This document shows positions 1 through 9,741 of a DNA stretch of 64,000 nucleotides, in pieces. Source of the DNA: Brachyspira sp949287565 (GTDB taxonomy: Bacteria > Spirochaetota > Brachyspiria > Brachyspirales > Brachyspiraceae); NCBI RefSeq assembly GCF_036997615.1, contig NZ_JAWLQA010000009.1; one strand, written 5' to 3'. The position numbers and the translations under genes are program-made. Each line of letters begins with the position of its first letter. The first letter of the stretch is position 1. The notes below the pieces were generated by a model, which ran no database searches, was not told the origin of the DNA, and saw only the letters and a program-made list of their open reading frames with translations.

Positions 1-2
1 CA

Positions 3-1526
3 TTACTATCAATTGCAGGATATGAAGGAGAAATAAATGACTATAAATATGAAATAATAGATGCGGCTATAATAAATAATATGGCATTATATTATACTAA
101 TAAATATGAAGAAGGATATTATGAAGATGAATACAATAAAATTACATATGAAAAAGTACAAGAAAATATAAATAAGTCTAATACCGAAGAGTATTTTAAT
201 AAAGCTGAAAAATATAATAAATACCTTATATCCTACTCAAAGGATATATATGATTTAATGGAAAGATACAATAAAAATACTCATATTTACATATGGTGTT
301 ATCATGCAAAATTATGGCAGCCTTATTTACCAATGGTACAGAGTAATTTGGGAATATTATATAAAATAAAATATATAAAAAATAAAGATATAGAATATTA
401 TAAAAAAGCTGAAAAACTATTTAAAGAAAGTATAAAAAATTATGAAAATGTTGTTCATACATATATAAAAGATCCAATTATTAATTTAGTCTCTCTTTAT
501 TATGAAAATGGAAAATATGAAGAAGCTCATGAAATAATATATAAATATACTTATGTATTACCTCAAGACTCTGATTATTTTATGCTGCTTGGAAGAGCTA
601 TATATAAAAAAGAAGAATGTAAAAGAAATGCTGACATAGTATTAGAACATTTAAAAAACTCTATAAGACTGCTTAATTTTATAGATGAAGGTTCTTTTAA
701 ATATGGTATTACTGAAGCTTTTAGAAGTATAATGATGATATATGAAATGCAGGAAAAAGGTTATATTCATTATGATGCTGCTAGAGAAAATTTAGAACAA
801 TTATATATTTATCATTTAAAAAAACTAGAATTTAGTATACCTGCTGTAGCAATAGCATTTGATATAAAAGCATACGAACTTTGCAGTAGTATAGCTATTT
901 ATATAATCAAAAATTATGATTTAGAGAAAGATTTATATACAATAATGTTAAAATATTTATTATATTCTTTACATAGGTCAAATAAAGATAATACAGAAAC
1001 TCTAATAGATATTTTTAACAAAGATGATTTTAATAATTATAAATTGATTATTAAATTAATAAACGAATGTGCTGAATCTGAAGTTTTAAAAGAAGATATT
1101 AATATAAAAAACAAAAATGTATTAATAGATATTTATGAGATTATGAGCAACACAAGAAAAGAACTTATAGTTATGCGTTTATTTGATTATATAGAAAGTG
1201 CAGAAACATATAGAGGGAAAAATAATAAATGGAAGGGTAAAGTTGTAGATATACAATATTTAAATAAAGATTATACTTTATGCTATCATTTTAATTCATA
1301 TAGTAAAAAGTATAAATTAAAAGATGGATATATAGCAATTAGCCAAATTAGAAATACATTAGTACATAGAAAAAATGAACATAAAGTAGAACAATTTATA
1401 GAACATAAAAAAAATGCTTTAAAATTTATTAATGAACAATTCAATTCTATAATAAAATGTCTATTCAATGTAATTATAGAAAACAAATTACTTACTGATG
1501 AACAATTCAGAAGCGATGAGTTCTAA
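3..1526 (+). CDS. Helical-repeat (TPR-like) protein with possible C-terminal HEPN motif, 5' end cut by the window
   Basis: The reading frame is open from base 3, so the first ATG (base 81) is probably internal and the gene begins outside the window. The visible part is about 507 residues, rich in Tyr, Lys, Ile and Asn, soluble, without signal peptide or membrane segment. The middle (bases about 300-1000) is made of alpha-helical pairs that read like degenerate TPR units, for example the stretch around NGKYEEAHEIIYKY. Near the end (bases 1350-1367) is RNTLVH, an R-x4-H pattern followed by more basic helix, as in HEPN domains, many of which are RNases in toxin, CRISPR-accessory and other defence proteins. 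A bidirectional hairpin terminator follows. The helical repeats are clear, but the HEPN assignment rests on one short motif and the family is not recognised. Confidence 0.6.
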   Translation, partial: LLSIAGYEGEINDYKYEIIDAAIINNMALYYTNKYEEGYYEDEYNKITYEKVQENINKSNTEEYFNKAEKYNKYLISYSKDIYDLMERYNKNTHIYIWCYHAKLWQPYLPMVQSNLGILYKIKYIKNKDIEYYKKAEKLFKESIKNYENVVHTYIKDPIINLVSLYYENGKYEEAHEIIYKYTYVLPQDSDYFMLLGRAIYKKEECKRNADIVLEHLKNSIRLLNFIDEGSFKYGITEAFRSIMMIYEMQEKGYIHYDAARENLEQLYIYHLKKLEFSIPAVAIAFDIKAYELCSSIAIYIIKNYDLEKDLYTIMLKYLLYSLHRSNKDNTETLIDIFNKDDFNNYKLIIKLINECAESEVLKEDINIKNKNVLIDIYEIMSNTRKELIVMRLFDYIESAETYRGKNNKWKGKVVDIQYLNKDYTLCYHFNSYSKKYKLKDGYIAISQIRNTLVHRKNEHKVEQFIEHKKNALKFINEQFNSIIKCLFNVIIENKLLTDEQFRSDEF

Positions 1527-1539
1527 TTAAATTTTTTAT

Positions 1540-1572
1540 AAAGGTATTAATTATCATTTAGTTAATACCTTT
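1540..1572. terminator. Bidirectional hairpin terminator between the TPR/HEPN-like gene and uvrA
   Basis: Stem AAAGGTATTAA (1540-1550) pairs with TTAATACCTTT (1562-1572) around an 11-nt loop. It lies between two convergent genes. T-rich sequence follows on both strands and is better on the minus strand, so it probably ends both transcripts. Confidence 0.8.
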
Positions 1573-1583
1573 ATATTGTTTAA

Positions 1584-4500
1584 TTAAATATACTTCCAAG
1601 TGTATCCTTTTTTCATCTCTAAAATCTCTTCAACTGTGCCTTTAGCAATTATTTCTCCTCCGTTAGTACCGCCTTCTAATCCTAAATCAATTATATAGTC
1701 AGCAGCTTTTATAACATCAGGATTATGCTCTATTATTATAACGCTATGTCCTTTCTCTACTAATTTGTTTAAAGCTATAAGAAGTTTATTAACATCATCA
1801 AAATGAAGCCCTGTTGTAGGTTCATCTAATATGTATACTATATGCTCATCACCTTGTTTTTTAGCTAATTCTGTAGCAAGCTTCAAACGCTGTAATTCAC
1901 CGCCTGAGAAAGTATCAAGCCTTTGAGAAAGTTTTATATAACCAAGCCCAACCTCACTCATTATAGAAAGTGTTTTTGTGATTGATTTGTCAAAGTCAAA
2001 AAACTCTATTGCCTCATCAACAGTGAGTTCTAATACTTCAGCTATGTTTAAAGATTTGAATCTTACGGATAAAGTTTCGTCATTGTATCTTTTACCTCCG
2101 CAAGCCTCGCAGACTATTTCCATGTCAGATAAGAAGTGCATTGCAATTTTTCTTATACCTTTACCTTCGCATATATTGCATCTTCCTTCTTTGCCGTTAT
2201 ATGAGAATCTTCCCGGAGCGAATGCTTTTGCTTTTGCTGTAGGAGTTTTAGCAAATATGTTTCTTATTTTATCGAACACTTTACTATAGCTTACTAATGT
2301 ACTTCTAATAGAACCTACTATTGAAATCTGATCAACCAATATAGTGTCTGAAACAATGTTAGGTATTTCAACACTTTCAAATTTTGAATATTGATTTAGT
2401 CTACGTTTTTTTAGGGCAGGGTATAGGGTATCTATTATTAATGATGATTTACCGCTTCCAGATACTCCTGTAACAACTACTATCTTTTTTAATGGTATAT
2501 CAACATCAATATTTTTTAAATTGTTTGTTGAAACATTTTTTAATTTTATGCATTCAGTTTCTTCATTTCTTACAGCAGTTTTTTCAAATACTTTTTTTCT
2601 CTCGCTTAAATAATTTCCTGTAAGTGAATTATCATCTTCTAATATATCATCATATTTACCTTGGAAAACCACTTCACCTCCGAAAGCACCGGCATAAGGT
2701 CCCATATCTACAATATTGTCCGCTGCCTTCATAGTATCTCTGTCATGCTCTACTATTACAAGAGTATTTTTTAAATCTCTCAATTCTTTTAATGTATCAA
2801 GCAAATGATTTGTATCTCTTGGGTGAAGTCCTACAGTAGGCTCATCTAATACATAAAGTACGCCTGTAAGTTTAGAACCTAATTGACTAGCAAGTCTTAT
2901 TCTTTGTGCCTCTCCGCCTGAAAGAGTTGCATATTTTCTGCTTAAGAATAAATATCCAAGTCCTACTTTATCTAAGAAACTTAATCTTGTTCTAATTTCT
3001 TTTATAGCTTCTTTTGATATAGTATTTTCTCTCTCACTTAAAAGATTTGGAAGTTCATCAAAGAAATGAATATTTTCTTCAACTGTCATAGCACATACTT
3101 GGCTTATGTTTTTATTTTGTATAGTGTAGGATCTTATTATTTCATTTAATCTTTCTCCATGACATGAACTGCATTCTTCATCAATAAAGAATTTACCAAG
3201 AGATTGATCCTTCCACTCTGAATAATCTTCGCTTGTAACATCATTATTGGAATGCCAGGCAGTAATAATATTACCTACAGAATAATCGCCTCCAAAGAAA
3301 AATGTATCAATAATCTTTTGATCTAATTCATTGAAAGGAGTTTCATATAAATCTTTTTTTGTTATTCCGCTTCTTCTTAAAAATCTCATTAAAGAATCAG
3401 TATAATGCTTTCCCGGAGTAGAAAACATATTATGGATAGCTGTATCTAATGCCCCATCGAATAAAGGTTTTGTGCTATCCTTTATTGCTAAATCTATGCT
3501 GAATGTAGGTTTGCTTCCAAGTCCTTTACATTCTTCACAATATCCCCAATGCGAATTAAATGAAAAATGTCTTGGTGTAACTTCAAAATCAAATAAAATT
3601 CCATGAAGCAAGCAGGCAGAGAATTTTGTATGGAAACTCTCTTTTACTATTATTCCATGAGAGGCTTTTATATGTGCTACTCCGTTTGATAAATCCATTG
3701 CTCTATCAATAGCATCTGCAATTCTAGCTCTTTTATCCTTTCCAACAACAATTCTATCGATTACTATACCTACAGAATATATTTCTTCTTTAGACAATTC
3801 TTTAATATCTTCTTCTGTAATATCATCTATAACATAATCATTATTGTTGATCTGCATTCTTACATATCCAGCTTCTCTGGTTTTTTCTATAATCTTTTTA
3901 ATATCTTTGGCATCATTATCATCAAAAGTAAATCTATGATTGAATGAACTATGATACAAAGGTGATATTATAACAAGTTTATGAAGATCCATAGTATCAA
4001 CAATTTCAGTTGCAAGTATAGAAGGAGTTTCAGCTTTTAAAGTATTTTTATCATTACAATGCGGACAATGAGGTTTAGCAAGTCTAGCAAAAATTAGTCT
4101 GAAATAGTCATAAATTTCTGTAACAGTTGCTACAGTAGAACGAGGATTCCTGCTTACATTCTTCTGATCAATTGCAATTGCTGGTGCTAATCCTTCTATT
4201 TTTTCAACATTAGCATCTTCAAATCTTCCTAAAAATCTTCTTGCATAAGTAGAAAGTGATTCAACAAATCTTCTTTGACCTTCTTTAAATATAGTATCGA
4301 ATGCAAGAGAAGTTTTTCCGCTTCCTGATACTCCTGTTATAACATTGATTTTATTTTTAGGAAGTGTCAAACTTATATTTTTAAGATTATGTTTATTAGC
4401 ACCTTTTATCATTAATGAAGTATTTTCTTCTTTTTTTGTTTCTTCTGTTTTGATATTCTCTTTTTTCTTTTTTGAAGGCTTTAATATTTCTTTAAGTTCT

Positions 4501-7400
4501 TTTGCAGTAAGAGATTCTTTTACTTTTATTATATCTTCAGGCTTACCCTCAGCAACAACTCTGCCTCCTTTATCTCCGCTTAAAGGCCCCATATCTATAA
4601 TATGATCAGCACATTTAATAACGTCCAAATTATGCTCTACAACTAAAACAGTATTTCCTTTTTCAACAAGTCCATCTAATGCTTTTAATAATTTCTTTAT
4701 ATCCTCAAAATGAAGTCCTGTAGTAGGCTCATCTAATATATATAAAGTGTTTCCTGTAGATATTTTATGAAGTTCGCTTGCAAGTTTTATTCTCTGAGCT
4801 TCTCCTCCTGAAAGTGTAGTGGAAGGCTGCCCTAATTTTATATATCCAAGTCCTATATCTTCCATTATTTTTAATATTCTTGTAATAGAAGTTATACCGT
4901 CAAAAAATTCTATTGCTTCTGATACACTCATTTCAAGAACATCATAAATAGTTTTATCTTTATATTTAACGTCCAAAGTTTCTGCATTAAATCTCTTTCC
5001 TCCGCATTCTTCGCATGGTACTAATACATTAGAAAGAAATTGCATTTCTAATTCTATGACTCCTGCACCTTCACAAGTAGGGCATCTTCCAGTTTTCACA
5101 TTGAATGAAAATCTTCCTTTATCATATCCTCTCATTTTTGCAAGTTTAGTAGCTGCAAATAAATCTCTTATAGGCGATAACACTTTTGTATAAGTTGCTG
5201 GGTTGCTTCTTGGGGTTCTTCCTATAGGAGACTGATCAACTTCTATAACCTTATCAATATTTTCAAGTCCTTCTATTCTTTCATGGCTTCCAGGATTTAA
5301 ACTCTTACCATAAAAATGATTATGCAAAGCACGCATTAAAATATTTTCAACTAAAGTAGATTTACCACTTCCAGAAAGTCCTGTAACTACAATAAATAAA
5401 CCTAATGGAAATTGAACATCTATATTCTTAAGATTAAATTGATTTGCTCCTATTACCTTTAAAAACTTTCCGTTTCCTTCACGTCTTTGCTTAGGTATTT
5501 CTATATCATCATCGCCGCGTAAATATTTAGCAGTATAAGATCTATTAGACTTTATAAACTCTTCATAATCACCAATACCTACAACCTCACCGCCATTAAC
5601 TCCTGCATTAGGGCCTATATCAATTAAATAATCTGATTCCTCCATAGTTTCTTTATCATGTTCAACAACTATAACAGTATTATTTTTATCTCTTAATGTT
5701 TTTAATGATTCAATTAATTTTTTATTATCTGATTGATGCAAACCTATTGAAGGCTCATCAAGTACATATAATACACCTTCAAGTCCGCTTCCTATTTGTG
5801 AGGCTAATCTTATTCTTTGAGATTCTCCTCCTGAAAGAGTAGGTGAGGAACGCTCTATTGTAAGATAAGTTAATCCAACTTTCACCAAAAATGTTAATCT
5901 ATAAATAATTTCTTTTACTATAGGAGCACCGATCACTTCTTCATTTGGCTTCAATTTTAATTTAGTAAAATAATCATATAAATCTTCTATAGTCATTGAA
6001 GAAAAATCAGCTATAGTTTTTCCATTAAATTTTACTGACAAAGCATCTTCATTAATTCTTTTGCCCTTACATTTAGGACACTCAACTTCGTCCATAAAAT
6101 TAGCATAATAGCTATTTTTATAAGTTTCATAATCATATTTTAATCTGTCTAAAATTCCGGGAACTCTTTCTTCAACAAGTTTACTATGATACCAGAATCT
6201 TTTTCTCCATTTTACTTCTTTATCAGTGCCATAAAGTAAATATTTCTTTTCTGTTTTAGTTAAATCTTTCCAAGGCTTTTTTAAATCTATTTTATAAGTT
6301 TTGGCAATAACTTCAAGTTCATCAGTACCATATTCCATATCAAAACCAATATGATCATCTACAAAACATGATAAAGCCCCGTCATAAATGCTTAAATTCT
6401 CATCTTTTACAATATGCTTTTCAGTAAATACATGCTCAACTCCAAGTCCTCCGCAAACAGTGCAAGCTCCCATAGGGTTATTAAATGAAAATAAATTAGG
6501 TTCAATATCAGCAATAGAGTGTCCGCAATTTGCACAAGATCTTTCAGTTGTATACAATTTATAATATTTATCTATTTCAAACTGCTTACTCATTTTGATT
6601 TTTTTCTTTTTTGTTTTTGTATCTTCTTCAGCATTTTCTGGAGTGTCTGTTTCTAATACTTCCTCGCTTTTTTCATGTTCTTCATAGAATGCTACTAAGC
6701 CTTTTGTTATTCTTATGGCTCTTTCAATATCATCAGTGATTCTTGACAAGTATTTATCTTCAACCTTAATTCTATCAATAACTATCTCTAAAGTATGCTT
6801 CTCATATCTTTTTAATTCTGGTATTTCATCTTCATCGAATTTATAAACTATATTATCAATTCTTATTCTAGGATATCCTGCAAGTTTAACTTCTTCTATT
6901 TCTTTTCTATACTCTCCCTTTCTATCTCTTACAATAGGAGCAAGAACAAGAATTCTTTTTTCTGCAAACTCTCTCAAAACACTTTGTGCAATTTGGTCTT
7001 CGCTTTGTTTAGAAATTTTATGTCCGCATTTAGAACAGTAAGGAACTCCAAGTCTTGCAAATAGTAATCTAAAAAAGTCATAGATTTCTGTAACAGTACC
7101 TACAGTAGAACGAGGATTTTTATTTACACTTTTTTGGTCTATAGAAATAGTAGGGGATAGTCCTTCAATATGTTCAACATCTGCCTTAGCCATAACGCCT
7201 AAAAACTGTCTTGCATAAGCTGATAATGATTCTAAATATCTTCTCTGTCCCTCTTTAAAAATAGTATCAAATGCAAGAGAACTTTTTCCGCTTCCTGATA
7301 CTCCTGTTAAAGTGGTTAAGGTTTTATGAGGTATTGAAAGTGATACGTTTTTAAGGTTATGCTCTTTAGCACCTCTTATTTCTATAGAATTATTAGCCAT
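1584..7400 (-). CDS. uvrA: Excinuclease ABC subunit A, tandem-fused double-length form
   Basis: UvrA is the damage-recognising ATPase of nucleotide excision repair, acting with UvrB and UvrC. Ordinary UvrA is about 940-950 residues and works as a homodimer. This 1938-residue protein contains two complete UvrA copies in one chain. Copy 1 (about 1-965) has Walker A GVSGSGKS at 33-40, a second P-loop near 675, signatures LSGGESQR and LSGGEAQR, and CxxC zinc motifs. A Lys/Glu-rich linker (about 965-995) leads to copy 2 with P-loops near 1025 and 1647, signatures LSGGEAQR and FSGGELQR, and both DEPT(T/V)GLH Walker B boxes. In copy 2 one zinc pair reads CLLH instead of CPxC. The start is supported by AGAAGGA upstream, with TATAAT at 7428-7433 on the minus strand. 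Fused UvrA is known in Chlamydia (from memory). All four ATP sites look intact. Confidence 0.95.
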   Translation of the reverse strand: MANNSIEIRGAKEHNLKNVSLSIPHKTLTTLTGVSGSGKSSLAFDTIFKEGQRRYLESLSAYARQFLGVMAKADVEHIEGLSPTISIDQKSVNKNPRSTVGTVTEIYDFFRLLFARLGVPYCSKCGHKISKQSEDQIAQSVLREFAEKRILVLAPIVRDRKGEYRKEIEEVKLAGYPRIRIDNIVYKFDEDEIPELKRYEKHTLEIVIDRIKVEDKYLSRITDDIERAIRITKGLVAFYEEHEKSEEVLETDTPENAEEDTKTKKKKIKMSKQFEIDKYYKLYTTERSCANCGHSIADIEPNLFSFNNPMGACTVCGGLGVEHVFTEKHIVKDENLSIYDGALSCFVDDHIGFDMEYGTDELEVIAKTYKIDLKKPWKDLTKTEKKYLLYGTDKEVKWRKRFWYHSKLVEERVPGILDRLKYDYETYKNSYYANFMDEVECPKCKGKRINEDALSVKFNGKTIADFSSMTIEDLYDYFTKLKLKPNEEVIGAPIVKEIIYRLTFLVKVGLTYLTIERSSPTLSGGESQRIRLASQIGSGLEGVLYVLDEPSIGLHQSDNKKLIESLKTLRDKNNTVIVVEHDKETMEESDYLIDIGPNAGVNGGEVVGIGDYEEFIKSNRSYTAKYLRGDDDIEIPKQRREGNGKFLKVIGANQFNLKNIDVQFPLGLFIVVTGLSGSGKSTLVENILMRALHNHFYGKSLNPGSHERIEGLENIDKVIEVDQSPIGRTPRSNPATYTKVLSPIRDLFAATKLAKMRGYDKGRFSFNVKTGRCPTCEGAGVIELEMQFLSNVLVPCEECGGKRFNAETLDVKYKDKTIYDVLEMSVSEAIEFFDGITSITRILKIMEDIGLGYIKLGQPSTTLSGGEAQRIKLASELHKISTGNTLYILDEPTTGLHFEDIKKLLKALDGLVEKGNTVLVVEHNLDVIKCADHIIDMGPLSGDKGGRVVAEGKPEDIIKVKESLTAKELKEILKPSKKKKENIKTEETKKEENTSLMIKGANKHNLKNISLTLPKNKINVITGVSGSGKTSLAFDTIFKEGQRRFVESLSTYARRFLGRFEDANVEKIEGLAPAIAIDQKNVSRNPRSTVATVTEIYDYFRLIFARLAKPHCPHCNDKNTLKAETPSILATEIVDTMDLHKLVIISPLYHSSFNHRFTFDDNDAKDIKKIIEKTREAGYVRMQINNNDYVIDDITEEDIKELSKEEIYSVGIVIDRIVVGKDKRARIADAIDRAMDLSNGVAHIKASHGIIVKESFHTKFSACLLHGILFDFEVTPRHFSFNSHWGYCEECKGLGSKPTFSIDLAIKDSTKPLFDGALDTAIHNMFSTPGKHYTDSLMRFLRRSGITKKDLYETPFNELDQKIIDTFFFGGDYSVGNIITAWHSNNDVTSEDYSEWKDQSLGKFFIDEECSSCHGERLNEIIRSYTIQNKNISQVCAMTVEENIHFFDELPNLLSERENTISKEAIKEIRTRLSFLDKVGLGYLFLSRKYATLSGGEAQRIRLASQLGSKLTGVLYVLDEPTVGLHPRDTNHLLDTLKELRDLKNTLVIVEHDRDTMKAADNIVDMGPYAGAFGGEVVFQGKYDDILEDDNSLTGNYLSERKKVFEKTAVRNEETECIKLKNVSTNNLKNIDVDIPLKKIVVVTGVSGSGKSSLIIDTLYPALKKRRLNQYSKFESVEIPNIVSDTILVDQISIVGSIRSTLVSYSKVFDKIRNIFAKTPTAKAKAFAPGRFSYNGKEGRCNICEGKGIRKIAMHFLSDMEIVCEACGGKRYNDETLSVRFKSLNIAEVLELTVDEAIEFFDFDKSITKTLSIMSEVGLGYIKLSQRLDTFSGGELQRLKLATELAKKQGDEHIVYILDEPTTGLHFDDVNKLLIALNKLVEKGHSVIIIEHNPDVIKAADYIIDLGLEGGTNGGEIIAKGTVEEILEMKKGYTWKYI

Positions 7401-7494
7401 AAAAAATCCTTCTAAAAAAGTTAAAATATTATAACATAAATTCTATATAAAAAAAGGTTTTACTGGTATTAAATATTAATAAATAAACGATATT

Positions 7495-7533
7495 AAAAAA
7501 AGGATACTATAAATTATATAGTATCCTTTTTAT
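7495..7533 (-). terminator. Intrinsic terminator of the GTPase-like operon
   Basis: A perfect 15-bp stem (7497-7511 with 7517-7531, loop AATTA) contains GGATACTATA and its complement. On the minus strand it ends in a run of seven T. It lies just past the stop of the last gene of the three-gene minus-strand cassette and upstream of uvrA. Confidence 0.9.
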
Positions 7534-7553
7534 ATAATAAACATATTTTTAGA

Positions 7554-8384
7554 TTAAAAATTAATATTAATTTTTAAAGATTTAGAATATTTTATTTCTC
7601 TGCTTGCATTAGAACTAAATTTTAAATTCATAGAAGAGTTTAAAACATTACTTAAAAACTTAGGTATATGGGCACCGCTTATTTTTACTGCCGTATCTAC
7701 ATATCTTTCTAAACTAGAAACTACATGGTCTAATTTAAATTCTTCTATTTCTATATTACCAGCTATCTTACCATGAAGCATATACTCATCAATTTTAGAT
7801 TTTATTTGCATTAAAGCATATATATTAATATTTTCATCTTCTATCATTTTTTTAAAATCTTCTTTTGATAAAGAATGTACTTCTTTTATATCTTCCTTAT
7901 ATTTAACTTCTCTTTTAGTAGTTTCTTTTAATTTAGATATTATACTCTTATTTGATCCTACACCTATCTTTAATTTTCCTGCTATCAAATTAAATTTAGA
8001 TGACATTTTTTTTTCCAATTCTTCTATATTTATTTTTTCTTCTTGAATAATAATTTCTATATACTTTGCTCCAATATTTTTGGATAAATGAGATAATAAA
8101 TATTTAAAATCATTTTCATAACATTCATAATAAGTATCTATTGGATAATAAACATTATTGAATAATTTACTTTCAACTAAATATAAGAATTTATGATTTG
8201 AACTAGCTAAATTTATTGGCTCCTTATATAATTCTTTTAGATAATATTTATTAAGTTTTTCTGCATCTTCATCTGGAGTATATATATCTAAATCTCCAAA
8301 AATTTTTTTACGTTCTGAATATTCATTTTCTATATCAAATTTAGTTTGACTATCAGCAACTATTAATATTTCTGAATCTTTCAT
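7554..8384 (-). CDS. Protein of unknown function, third gene of the GTPase-like cassette
   Basis: A 276-residue soluble protein with no signal peptide or membrane segment and no recognised domain. The N-terminal third is mixed alpha/beta, the middle is Lys/Glu-rich and helical (ELEKKMSSKF and following), and the C-terminus is rich in Ser and Lys with alternating hydrophobics (KSLKININF), suggesting a final beta strand. The start has AAGGAT upstream. It begins only 9 bp after the stop of the tail-anchored protein gene, and its own stop is followed at once by a strong terminator, so it is the last gene of a three-gene operon. By position it may be a partner or effector of the GTPase-like protein. 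That is inference only. Confidence 0.6.
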   Translation of the reverse strand: MKDSEILIVADSQTKFDIENEYSERKKIFGDLDIYTPDEDAEKLNKYYLKELYKEPINLASSNHKFLYLVESKLFNNVYYPIDTYYECYENDFKYLLSHLSKNIGAKYIEIIIQEEKINIEELEKKMSSKFNLIAGKLKIGVGSNKSIISKLKETTKREVKYKEDIKEVHSLSKEDFKKMIEDENINIYALMQIKSKIDEYMLHGKIAGNIEIEEFKLDHVVSSLERYVDTAVKISGAHIPKFLSNVLNSSMNLKFSSNASREIKYSKSLKININF

Positions 8385-8393
8385 AAAATATCC

Positions 8394-8813
8394 TTATTTA
8401 TTAATAAAATAAAATATTATAAATGCAATAACTATTGCAGCAAATATTGATGTTATAGTTTTTACATTTGTAGTTGTTTTATATTTAGAATGAAGTTCTT
8501 GCCACTTTTCATAATCTAATCCCATTAACTTCAATGTTTCTTGTATTTCATCATTTGTAACCTCATTATTATAAATTATCAAAGCTGTTCTTCTTCTATT
8601 TGAAATATCTCTTTTTTCATGCTTCATATAGCATAATGTATAACCATTTTTTACTTTTATAACACCTTCATCATCATTAATATTAAGTCTTGGAAGCATT
8701 TCATATAATTTATTTATTGCTTCATTTTCTTCTTTACCTTTAACTAATTTACCATTAATTACGGTGGTATGCTCAAAACCTTCTTCGTCACCCTGAATTG
8801 TAGCAATTATCAT
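8394..8813 (-). CDS. Small tail-anchored membrane protein, second gene of the GTPase-like cassette
   Basis: A 139-residue protein with a soluble N-terminal region (about 1-110) and one C-terminal membrane helix (about 117-137, SIFAAIVIAFIIFYFI) ending in NK, so it should sit in the inner membrane with its domain in the cytoplasm, as in tail-anchored proteins. The soluble part alternates strand and helix (TTVINGKLVKG, ALIIYNNEVTNDEIQETLKLMG) and resembles no family I can name. AGGAG precedes the ATG, and the gene starts 13 bp after the stop of the GTPase-like gene, so the two are likely translationally coupled. A membrane dock for the GTPase-like protein is a reasonable guess, not shown by the sequence. 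Confidence 0.65.
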   Translation of the reverse strand: MIIATIQGDEEGFEHTTVINGKLVKGKEENEAINKLYEMLPRLNINDDEGVIKVKNGYTLCYMKHEKRDISNRRRTALIIYNNEVTNDEIQETLKLMGLDYEKWQELHSKYKTTTNVKTITSIFAAIVIAFIIFYFINK

Positions 8814-8826
8814 ATTATTTCTCCTT

Positions 8827-9504
8827 TTAATCTAAAATAAAATTTATAATTTCATCTTGAGGACTTTCAGATAATTCAAATATCTTACATCTAACTCCTA
8901 AATCTGATATTTTTTTCTCTACTTCTATTTTATTCTGTAACTCATTACCATGAGTTCCTATAGCAAAACATTTGATATTTTTATTTTCTAATGAAAAATT
9001 AACCATATTATTTATTCCACGTTCTATATTTTTTCTTACCATCATTTTTTTTATATTATTAAATAAATAAAATATATTGTCTATAGTATTATAATATCTA
9101 CAGTCAAAAATATAACATCTCATAGAATGAGGTATCTTTCTAGCTGTATCAATAGTTTGTTTTTTTCTAGAATTATTATTTCCAGGTGTATTTATAAAAT
9201 AATATGGTTTCTTTTTATCATTACCTATTTTTTTTGTTTTGATAATTTCATAAATAAAAGTTTCATCTGTACCCAATTTCCTTCTATCTTTTATACGAAA
9301 AACTTTTCTAAAAAAAGTTTTTACTTTACCTTCTTTTTTTGGTAAATCTTCATACTTTAACCCCAATAATATTTTTATAAATGTATCTTTTCCAGCCATA
9401 CTTTCACCAAAAACTAAAACTGTTCTATCCTTAAACATACCATGTTTAATATATTCTGCTATTTCATTAATTTTTATTATGATATCATGTAATTTATCAA
9501 ACAT
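8827..9504 (-). CDS. Divergent small P-loop GTPase-like protein, first gene of the cassette
   Basis: About 225 residues. I place the start at 9504 (MFDKLHD) rather than the ATG at 9516, because GGGGA lies 5 nt before 9504 and nothing good precedes 9516. Signature elements appear in Ras-like order: P-loop GESMAGKDT (residues 33-41, with Asp where Ser/Thr is usual), a switch-like GTDET near residue 77, FINTPG in place of the DxxG switch II box, and IGTHGNEL where NKxD normally sits. It is soluble. These altered boxes suggest a divergent TRAFAC-type GTPase; nucleotide specificity is uncertain. It heads a cassette with a tail-anchored protein and an unknown protein, which recalls bacterial GTPase-centred signalling or conflict modules. 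No known system is recognised. Confidence 0.65.
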   Translation of the reverse strand: MFDKLHDIIIKINEIAEYIKHGMFKDRTVLVFGESMAGKDTFIKILLGLKYEDLPKKEGKVKTFFRKVFRIKDRRKLGTDETFIYEIIKTKKIGNDKKKPYYFINTPGNNNSRKKQTIDTARKIPHSMRCYIFDCRYYNTIDNIFYLFNNIKKMMVRKNIERGINNMVNFSLENKNIKCFAIGTHGNELQNKIEVEKKISDLGVRCKIFELSESPQDEIINFILD

Positions 9505-9741
9505 ACATATCCCCATATTAATTAATAGTACTTAATTATACAAAAAAAAAATAAAAGTCAATAATATTTATAAAAAACAATATGGTTTAAAACATAAAAA
9601 ATATTTTTATTACATACCCCCATTTTTTTAATATTTACTGCTTAAATTTGAACATAAAATTTTATTATTCTTTAAAAACTATAAAAGAAAAAGTATGCCA
9701 ACCCAAGAGATTTTTAAATTTAGAATTTTTATTACTAGACT

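Noticed and set aside
7554..9504. Prophage or gene-transfer-agent segment
   Set aside because: No structural, packaging, lysis or integrase gene is recognisable in or around the cassette.
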